Below are positions 15,748-23,600 of a DNA stretch of 23,920 bases, piece by piece (position 1 is the first letter of the stretch; each line of letters opens with the position of its first letter). Where the stretch lies: contig CAVCXB010000040.1 of NCBI GenBank assembly GCA_963605535.1, positions 1 to 23,920 of the forward strand, read 5' to 3'. Source of the DNA: Anthropogastromicrobium chipingensis_A. Lineage in GTDB: Bacteria; Bacillota; Clostridia; Lachnospirales; Lachnospiraceae. The position numbers and the translations under genes were made by a program. Under the pieces are notes generated by a model. It searched no databases. It saw only the letters and a program-made list of their open reading frames with translations, and was not told where the DNA came from.

Positions 15748-16577
15748 TCTCTACTCCACCCCCCCCCGATTACTTTTTCTGCATCCAGACCATACTTTTT
15801 AGCAATCTGTCCTATACTGCCGTCCGTTTTCATGGTCTCAAGGACTTCTGTCAGCTGCTCGGAAAGCTCCTGATGGGTTCCCTTTTCAAAGGCTACCCCA
15901 AGCTCTGACATATAAATGCTCTTCTCCAGCATCCGGTAGGTATCCGTCCCATCATTCACAATTTTCCCAATCAAACCTTCATGCCCCGCAATGGCATCCA
16001 CATATCCCTTGCGCAATATCGCAAACATTTCATCTGTCGTGGAAACACTGACTACCCGTTCCACCTCAGGAAGCCCATACTCTTCCGCGTATAAAAAAAC
16101 CGTCTCAGCTTTGGTGGTTGCCTGTGCGGCAACTCTTTTCCCGGCAAGATCCGATAGTTCATAAATACCGCTGTCATCCCGTACCGCAACCATCTGACGG
16201 CTGTACATATAGGGGGCTGCCCACTGGTATTTATCTTCTCTGTCTGTCATTGTAAAGCAAGACCATATACAATCTATCGTTCCATCCGCAAGATAGCTGT
16301 CCTTATCCTCCCAGTTAATTAATTTGTACACCGGTTCATAGCCAAGCTCGCCAAAGGCCTGCTTTGCAATTTCCACGTCAATTCCTACCATATCACCATT
16401 GACATCCTGATAAGTATATGGTTCAAAACTATCATAACCAATCACAATGGTTTTTTTATTGTCAGCTGCTGTATCGACTTTTTCCTCTGTCCGACAGCCG
16501 CTTAACAGGAATGTAGCTGTCAACACAGTGCTTATAGCAAGCAATGTCTTTATTTTATCCTTACAAATTAAACTCAT
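15744..16577 (-). CDS. Family-3 solute-binding lipoprotein, sensor partner (second copy)
   Basis: A 277-residue amino-acid-type binding protein with a lipoprotein signal ending in LLSGC (Cys28). The fold starts at TIVIGYDSFEPYTYQDVNG and GIDVEIAKQAF. Arg113 (MTDR) is the expected ligand-carboxylate Arg, and His199 (DAIAGHE) takes the place of the ligand-amine Asp, the same substitution as in the other family-3 lipoprotein here. The two are clear paralogues, though divergent enough to bind different ligands. The gene has an AAAGGA site, follows the upstream kinase by 42 bases and overlaps the next kinase by four bases (ATGA). No transporter genes accompany it, so a sensory role for the coupled kinase is inferred. 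Confidence 0.92.
   Translation of the reverse strand: MSLICKDKIKTLLAISTVLTATFLLSGCRTEEKVDTAADNKKTIVIGYDSFEPYTYQDVNGDMVGIDVEIAKQAFGELGYEPVYKLINWEDKDSYLADGTIDCIWSCFTMTDREDKYQWAAPYMYSRQMVAVRDDSGIYELSDLAGKRVAAQATTKAETVFLYAEEYGLPEVERVVSVSTTDEMFAILRKGYVDAIAGHEGLIGKIVNDGTDTYRMLEKSIYMSELGVAFEKGTHQELSEQLTEVLETMKTDGSIGQIAKKYGLDAEKVIGGGWSRE
15759..15767 (-). repeat. G9 homopolymer at the lipoprotein/kinase junction
   Basis: On the minus strand nine G in a row encode the three Gly of the lipoprotein's last residues (VIGGGWSRE). They lie directly before the GGAG ribosome site of the kinase that starts at 15747. Loss or gain of one G changes only the last residues of the lipoprotein but moves its stop relative to the kinase start. 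Confidence 0.9.
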
Positions 16578-16619
16578 TTACGATTCCTTTCCACTTTTTT
16601 CTAATATCATGATACCCAC

Positions 16620-19163
16620 TCAGGACAATACTTCCCGCATAACCTCCATCAGTTTTTCCATACTGATCGGTTTCGCTATGTATCCGTTCATTCCTGTTTC
16701 TAATGCTTTTTTCCTGTCTGAATCAAAAGCATTCGCCGTCAGGGCAATGATCGGAATATCTGCAATTTCCGGATTCTTTAGTGTGCGGATTTCTCTCGTT
16801 GCCGTATAACCATCCATCAGCGGCATCTGAATATCCATCAGAATCAGATCATACTGCCCAGGTTCGGAAGCTACGGCAGCTTCAACAGCTTCTATTCCAT
16901 CCTTCACGCTTGTCACCTCTACTCCGGCATCTTCTAATATTGCCATGACAATTTCCCTGTTCAGCTCATTATCCTCCGCAAGAAGAATCTTCTTTCCCCT
17001 TAAATCGAATTCTGTTTTGAAAGCATCTGTCAGATCAGGAGCATCGGACTTATCCGCTTCCTTACATATCCGAAACTGCATCGTGACAATAAATTCTGTT
17101 CCGACATTTTCCTCACTCTTAACAGAAATCATACCACCCATCATGTCTACGATATTCTTTGCAATTGCCATTCCAAGTCCGGTTCCCTGAATACCGTTTA
17201 CTGTTCGTGTCTGTTCTCTGGTAAAGGTTTCAAAAACATGCGCCTGAAACTCTTCACTCATTCCAATTCCACTATCCTTCACACTAAACTCATAACACGC
17301 ATGATCCGGTCGGGCAAAAGACTTTTGCTTCACCCGGACAGCAATGTTCCCTCCAGAAGGCGTATATTTCACAGCATTACTCAGTAAATTCAGCAATACC
17401 TGACTGAAATGCAGCTTATCGCACATAACATCCTCATTTGTGATATCCTTGACATCAATGAAGAAATTCATCTGTTTCGCTTCGATGTCCGGCTGCACGA
17501 TGGTTCTGATATCCTGGAGCAATTCCGGCAAATGTACCTGCTCTTCCTCAATTTTTATGCTGCCGCTCTCTATGCGGCTCATATCCAGAATGTCGTTGAT
17601 CAGCGATAGTAAATGACTTCCGGATGTGGATATTTTCTGAAGATAAGTCATTACAAGATCCGCATCATCTATATGCGAAGCCGCAAGGGCTGTAAAACCA
17701 ATGATCGCATTCATAGGTGTCCGAATATCGTGAGACATACTGTTTAAGAACACTGTCTTGGCGTGACTGGCCTGATTTGCCATATCAAGTGCGTTTTCAA
17801 GAACCTGTCTTCTTTCCTTCTCCTCCTTTTTCGCCTCATCAATCACTCTCTCGGAATATACAATCACGCTGTCCTGATTTTTCACATGAACCGCAACCGC
17901 TTCCGCTCCTATCCAATGCTTTTCTCCGTTTCTGTGTACCGTAAACTCGTAATATGCATTTGGGTGCTGCTGTTTTTTCAGTTTCTTTAAGTTCTGCGTA
18001 CCAAACTTATTTTTGTATTCCTCACGGTACTGTTCATCGATCTCACCGGCAAACACGGATACCAGTTCAGAAAACTTTGTTTCTGCTGCTGTTTGAATGC
18101 GTTCTTCTTCCGATGAAGATGAGAGCATTTTATAAGTATCGGTTTCCGGATTCACTCCAAGTATGATTGTTTTTACCTCAGAATTCGCCTCAATAAGCAT
18201 CTGTTTTTCAAACGTATTTTCAGCGTCAAGCTGCTTTCGATTCTGATGCTCCCGATAAATAAGCAGTCCCATCAGCACCACAAACCCCAGCGCGATGATG
18301 CCGGCCAGAATAAATGTCCTCATCAGGATGTTCTCGGTCTGTTCATTGAGCACATCCTCCAGCACTACGGATACCAGATACCAGTCCGTGGATTTTACAG
18401 GCGAAAAATAATACAGATTACTTTCGCCATTATAGGAAAATACAGCCCATCCGGAATTCCCGTCTGACACGATTCCGGCAATTTCATTTATTTCTGTTTT
18501 ATCATTTTCATCTTCATTTTCCAGAATGTTAAACAAATTACCCGAGGTCTTGTTTCCTCTTGCTGTCGTAGACCGGAATAGAATATCTCCGTTCCTGCCA
18601 AGCAGATAGGAATGTCCCTGATTCCTCAGAAAACTGACAGAAAAAGCTTCATTCAGGCTGTTCGCCGCTATTTCTCTTATAAGAGTACCGGACACACCAT
18701 CCTGAAATGTAATCTTATGTACAAGTGCAATCACTCGTTTTCCAGTGTTTTCACTGATATAAGGCGCAAGAATTTCACCGTCTTCTCCTATTTCATCGGG
18801 GATGTTCTGAAAAACATAGGTACGGTTCATTGGATAAACAGCATGATCCAGAACAAGAGCTATGGAATATTCATCTGAATCGAATAAATCCAGTACAGCA
18901 TCAATCTGATCTGCATCAGAGGAAACCATCGCTTCCAGTGCTTCTTTTTGTCTTCGGAGCATGGACTGTTCCGAATCAATCTTCTCGGAAATTATTTTTC
19001 CTGCCCGGCTTGTACTTTCCATAATTGTATTCACCGAACTGTCCCAAAGCTCATCTCTGACATTATTTACGTAACATATACTATAGAATATCACCGCAAA
19101 AATAATCATGATTCCAATGACTATGATCTGCGAATATCCTTTATTCCTCGAAATACGTTTCAT
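16620..19163 (-). CDS. Hybrid sensor histidine kinase with one receiver
   Basis: An 847-residue membrane kinase. Helices at about 12-31 and 281-303 flank an outer region resembling a double Cache sensor (SYLLGRNGDILFRST, DWYLVSVVLEDVL). A PAS-like domain follows (about 325-440), then the dimerisation domain with His479 (SMSHDIRTPMNAI), Asn596, DSGIGM (630) and GTGLGM (660). One receiver ends the protein with Asp777 (LMDIQMPLMDG). Its ATG overlaps the stop of the family-1 lipoprotein gene (ATGA), so the two proteins are probably made together, and the lipoprotein is the probable ligand sensor. Kinase and receiver resemble the two-receiver kinases of this array but lack their first receiver and are clearly less alike. 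Confidence 0.95.
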   Translation of the reverse strand: MKRISRNKGYSQIIVIGIMIIFAVIFYSICYVNNVRDELWDSSVNTIMESTSRAGKIISEKIDSEQSMLRRQKEALEAMVSSDADQIDAVLDLFDSDEYSIALVLDHAVYPMNRTYVFQNIPDEIGEDGEILAPYISENTGKRVIALVHKITFQDGVSGTLIREIAANSLNEAFSVSFLRNQGHSYLLGRNGDILFRSTTARGNKTSGNLFNILENEDENDKTEINEIAGIVSDGNSGWAVFSYNGESNLYYFSPVKSTDWYLVSVVLEDVLNEQTENILMRTFILAGIIALGFVVLMGLLIYREHQNRKQLDAENTFEKQMLIEANSEVKTIILGVNPETDTYKMLSSSSEEERIQTAAETKFSELVSVFAGEIDEQYREEYKNKFGTQNLKKLKKQQHPNAYYEFTVHRNGEKHWIGAEAVAVHVKNQDSVIVYSERVIDEAKKEEKERRQVLENALDMANQASHAKTVFLNSMSHDIRTPMNAIIGFTALAASHIDDADLVMTYLQKISTSGSHLLSLINDILDMSRIESGSIKIEEEQVHLPELLQDIRTIVQPDIEAKQMNFFIDVKDITNEDVMCDKLHFSQVLLNLLSNAVKYTPSGGNIAVRVKQKSFARPDHACYEFSVKDSGIGMSEEFQAHVFETFTREQTRTVNGIQGTGLGMAIAKNIVDMMGGMISVKSEENVGTEFIVTMQFRICKEADKSDAPDLTDAFKTEFDLRGKKILLAEDNELNREIVMAILEDAGVEVTSVKDGIEAVEAAVASEPGQYDLILMDIQMPLMDGYTATREIRTLKNPEIADIPIIALTANAFDSDRKKALETGMNGYIAKPISMEKLMEVMREVLS

Positions 19164-20467
19164 CGGTACACGGATTCTCCTTCATCATTTTCCAAACGAT
19201 ACTCTTCTGCTTCCTCATCCAGTCTCTTCAGTACTTCCGTTTTTGAGGTTCCATTCAGAAACTTCTGTACCGCATCTTTTGTCAAATCCCATATCGGCAA
19301 CTTCAACCGATAATCACCTCCGATTACGATTCTTCCTTCCTGATAACATTGGATCACCTGCTGAATCTCCTTTGCAGAGGATGACTCACCATCCTTTAGA
19401 GGTGATATCGAGCACTGGTCTTCACAAAACTCCTGCAAATTTTCCGCCTGAGTAAAATAGTCCACAAAAAGCTTCGCTTCATCCGGATATTGGCTGTCTG
19501 CATTCACTGCAAGCCTGGTATCCGGATTTACTACTACCAAAGAGCCATCTTCCAGAATCGGAAGCGGGTCTACTTCATAATTGAATTCTGCATGATAGTC
19601 ACTTTTCAGGCGATTCGATGCCCATACTCCGGTCAGCATAAACGGATATTCCCCTTTGGCAAATTTTTCCAGATCGTCTGATGTTTTTTGAGTATCCTTT
19701 GCAATGTCTGCGTCCACATATTTTTTCTGCAGCATTTCATCCACTAATGAAATACCTTTTGAAAGGCTCTCCCCGAATCCAATCTTCCCTGAATTAAGGT
19801 CTGTAAAAAACTGTTCTCCCTGCCCGTCTTGATATTGCTCGTAATAAGAGGCTCCGATTGCCAGAGTCTTTAGAGAAATATCATTATTTGCAACTACAGG
19901 TATGATTCCTTCTTCCACAAAATAGTCACATACGGCTTCAAATTCTTTCCAGTTTGTCGGTACGGTCTGATGATGCTCCTTCAGCATATCCATATTGCAG
20001 TAAAGACCGAATGCTGATACCGTTGTCGGCAGCCAATAGATTCCCTCCTCACAAATGAACTGTTCTTTTATATCTTCCGTATACCGGTCGATGGTAGAAA
20101 GCCCCGTCAGCTCTGCCAGCTTTCCTTCTTTCTGAAGCGTGGTGGTCGAACCATGATCCACCATAAAAATATCGTCTCCGTTGCCAGTCTCCATACGCTT
20201 CATCAAGGTTTCATAATAGTCCGCTCCTTTCATGGATTCGTAGGTAATGACAATATCCGGATGCTCTGTCATGAATTCACTCATGATTTTTTCAATCACA
20301 TGCACATTGCTCTCATCCGCTTTATTCCCGAAAAAGGTCAGCGTAACTGTTTCCTGCGTTCCTTTTTCAACTACCTGCACCTTGTTTAATGCTTTGCCGG
20401 AACAGCCTGCAAGACTCAGCAGGCATATGCTTCCGGCCAATAATATCATAACTACTCTTTTTCCCAT
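19160..20467 (-). CDS. Family-1 (sugar-type) solute-binding lipoprotein, sensor partner
   Basis: A 435-residue extracellular binding protein of the UgpB/MalE-like family 1, anchored as a lipoprotein (lipobox LSLAGC, Cys22). Typical blocks are TVTLTFFGNKAD, FMTEHPDIVITYE, DIFMVDHGST, GIYWLPTTVSAFGLYCNMDML, YPFMLTGVWASN and the C-terminal helical region with AKLFVDYFTQAENLQEF. Such proteins usually deliver sugars or oligosaccharides to an ABC transporter, but no permease or ATPase gene is present and the gene overlaps a hybrid kinase by four bases. A sensory role is therefore inferred; its ligand is likely a carbohydrate. A GTG at 20482 would add five residues, but AGGAG lies seven bases before the ATG at 20467, so the latter is chosen. 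It belongs to a different binding-protein family from the other two lipoproteins of the array. Confidence 0.93.
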   Translation of the reverse strand: MGKRVVMILLAGSICLLSLAGCSGKALNKVQVVEKGTQETVTLTFFGNKADESNVHVIEKIMSEFMTEHPDIVITYESMKGADYYETLMKRMETGNGDDIFMVDHGSTTTLQKEGKLAELTGLSTIDRYTEDIKEQFICEEGIYWLPTTVSAFGLYCNMDMLKEHHQTVPTNWKEFEAVCDYFVEEGIIPVVANNDISLKTLAIGASYYEQYQDGQGEQFFTDLNSGKIGFGESLSKGISLVDEMLQKKYVDADIAKDTQKTSDDLEKFAKGEYPFMLTGVWASNRLKSDYHAEFNYEVDPLPILEDGSLVVVNPDTRLAVNADSQYPDEAKLFVDYFTQAENLQEFCEDQCSISPLKDGESSSAKEIQQVIQCYQEGRIVIGGDYRLKLPIWDLTKDAVQKFLNGTSKTEVLKRLDEEAEEYRLENDEGESVYR

Positions 20468-20538
20468 TCCTGCACTCCTCACAAATTGTGTTCTATCTTA
20501 TACCCCGCCGAAGCGAGATGCTGATAATCGTTCGGTAT

Positions 20539-20640
20539 TTATCTGTGGACATCCATGCTTGTGCCGAATTTAAATTCTATCGTGAAATGGTCTTCGTAGA
20601 CTGTTATCTTCTCAATCAGTCTGCGGTAAATGTCACCGCA
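20539..20640 (-). pseudogene. C-terminal remnant of a site-specific serine recombinase (probable)
   Basis: Between the two-receiver kinase and the family-1 lipoprotein one frame reads CGDIYRRLIEKITVYEDHF and then TIEFKFGTSMDVHR before TAA. The pattern LIEKITVYED...FKxG is what I recall from the C-termini of large serine recombinases and transposon resolvases of Firmicutes. Only about 33 codons remain. They start right at the kinase stop codon, so an element once sat between these genes, or a deletion removed it. No end repeats or att core can be recognised. Confidence 0.5.
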
Positions 20641-20641
20641 T

Positions 20642-23600
20642 TTACGCTTTTACCGCAAATATTTCATCCAGAACTTTGGCAATTGCTTCAATGCTGATCG
20701 GCTTAATGATATGTCCGTTCATGCCATACTCACGGGATTTTCTTCTGTCTTCTTCAAAGGCATTCGCAGTCATGGCAATGATTGGGATATTTGCCTTCTG
20801 GTTGTTCGGCAATGTTCTGATCTCTCTGGTGGCGGTATATCCGTCCATCTTAGGCATCTGAATATCCATAAAGATCAGGTCATATTGATCTGCAGGAGCA
20901 TTGTTGATAGTGGAAACCGCAATGTCCCCATCTTCTGCGCAGTCTACCGTCATGCCTGCTTCTTCCAAAATTGCAGTGGCAATCTCGCGGTTCAGTTCAT
21001 TATCTTCAACCAGAAGCACTCTCTTTCCACTGTAATCATAAGTTCTCTTCTTTTCTTTTTCCCTTTCCAGGTTTTCTATGCCTTCCTTGATTACCGGCTG
21101 TGTCAGCACCTCCCTAAGTTCTGACATAAAAATCGGTTTCGATACAAATGCCGTTACACCTGCCTGTCTGGCCTCGTACTCAAAATCCGCCCAGTCATAA
21201 GCTGTCAGCACGATGATTGGGACTTCCTCACTAATGACTTTTCGTATCTGGCGGACAGTCTCGATACCATTCATATCCGGCATCAGATAATCAATGATAT
21301 AGACCTTGTATTCGTCCATCATCTCCGCAGCATCCTGCGCATGAACAATAGCCTCCTTGCCCGAGGTGGTCCATTCCGGGCGCATCTGTATGTCTCTGAG
21401 CATTTTGCTGACGCTTCTGCAGGTATCCATATTATCATCCACTACCAGTGCCTTTGCTCCAAGCAGTTCCGGAATCGGCTCATTTTTCACAAATTCGTTT
21501 CCAATCCGCAGGTTCAGAGTAACCGTGAACAAAGATCCTTTTCCTTCTTCACTCTCAACCCTTATATCACCGCCCATCATATCCACGATATTCTTAGTAA
21601 TTGCCATTCCAAGCCCGGTTCCCTGTATACCGCTGACGGTAGAAGTATATTCTCTGGAGAACGTATCAAATATATGTCCGACAAACTCCTTCGACATGCC
21701 TATGCCGTTATCCTTCACAGAAAACTCGTAGGTTGTATACTGTTTCAGAGTGCAAGGCTTTTCAACCAATCGAATCATGATATCGCCGCCGGACTGCGTG
21801 AACTTGATGGCGTTGCCTACAATATTCAGCAGCACCTGATTCAACCGCAGCTTATCCGTCAGTACGTCTTCATGCACAACATCCTGCGTATCAATAAACA
21901 GATTTAAATTCTTCGAACGAATCAGACTCTGAATCATCGTTCTGAGATCATGCAGCAAATCCGGAAGGTGAACAGCCTTCTCATCGAGTTTTACGGTACC
22001 ACTCTCAATACGGCTCATATCGAGGATATCGTTGATCAGGCTCAGAAGATGCGTACTGGAGGTACTGATCTTGCCAAGGTACTCCTGCACCTGCGCCTGA
22101 TCATCGCTGTGCGTCTGCGCCAATGCCGTGAATCCAACGATGGCGTTCATCGGTGTGCGGATATCATGGGACATGCTGTTTAAGAAGGTAGTCTTGGCCT
22201 TGTTTGCCTGCTGCGCCGCCGCCAAAGCCTGTGCCAATGCCTCCTGCTGTTCCAGATCATGCAGCTTCTCTTTTGTGATATCGTTGGCAACATAGAGAAC
22301 CTCTTTTGCTGTGCCGTCCGCTGCTCTCCTCTTTACAATAAACCGTGACTGCATCCATTGACCGCTTGGGGCTTTATATTCTGTTGTAATTGTATTGACA
22401 CTTTCCAGACGGTCTGCAAGGGTATTGAAATCCAAAAATTCGCGCATGGAATCTCGGCATTCTGGTTCTATAAATAAATCAAGGATCTCGTCCTCGACAT
22501 CATTAAAATTACCGATGGGCTTTGCTACCTCTCCCATAAGCGGCACACTGGTCAATATCTGATACTGGCAAGTATCTATATCAGCACTGAAAATAGTTGA
22601 ATATATTGTCGACAGAGAATTCACAACCGCTGCATGTTCCCTTTCTCCGCGCAGACGTGCATCTTCCAACTCCCTTTCTCTTTTCGCCTGCTGCTCATGT
22701 TCTTCAACAATCGCATCAATGACCTGAAAACCGGCTACAATATTTCCGCTGTCATCCGCTTTTCTAAAATCAAACTGGTAATGATGCAGCTTTCCGCCTT
22801 CTGTGCTGCGATAGGTTCCGCTAAATTCATTCTGTTCTGAAAATACTCTGCGAATGTTCTCAAAAGCAAAGGCTTCTGTCATTTTCTCCTTGTCATCCAG
22901 ATACACATTTTCCTGTATCCATTGCTTGATCACGAGATCAAATGGAAATTCATTTTCCATGACATCCGTAACGGCACGGACGTCATAGTCTTCTGCCAGC
23001 CGTACCACTCTTGCCCTACCGCTATTTAAATTTGCGACAAATACATTTTTGAAACTCTTCGACAATGTATCGATAATGGTGATTTGCTCCGCCAGTGCCT
23101 TGTCTTTCTTCTGCCGCTCACGAACAACTTCATCCACATCGTAATGGTATCCTCGAAGCACAAATCCGCCCTCTACCGGCTTCGCTGTGCCTCCGCAGCG
23201 CACATAGCGCTCGCCCAAAACAGGATGTTTCCAGAGATAGGTAATCTCATCACGCATCCCTTTTTTCATTTTGTCAATACAATCCAGTACCGTTTTCACC
23301 GCATCCGGTGTGATATTGTTAAACCAGACTTCATAAGTTTCTTCCTGCGTCAGATTTTTGTCCGCAACCCCCAGAAGCTCTAACATGAGGTCATCCGCTT
23401 CCATTCTTGGCTTTTGTCCATCGAGCAGATAGATATTCCACGTCCCCATCTCGGATGCCGCAATGATTTCACGCATCGCATCAAGTTTTTCATAGCTTTC
23501 TGCCATCTCTCTTTGGTGGGCGGCTTCTTTTTCTCTTTCTATCCGCTCCGCTTTTGCATGCTCTTCGATAATGTCATCAATATTCTGGAAACCGCAGGTA

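Noticed and set aside
11944..20467. Interpretation of the binding lipoproteins as parts of ABC transporter operons
   Set aside because: No permease or ATPase gene is present, and every lipoprotein gene overlaps a kinase gene.
20490..20535. A promoter for the lipoprotein/kinase operon in the gap after the PAS kinase
   Set aside because: A TATAAG-like box is present, but no -35 box lies at a proper distance, so I could not support a call.
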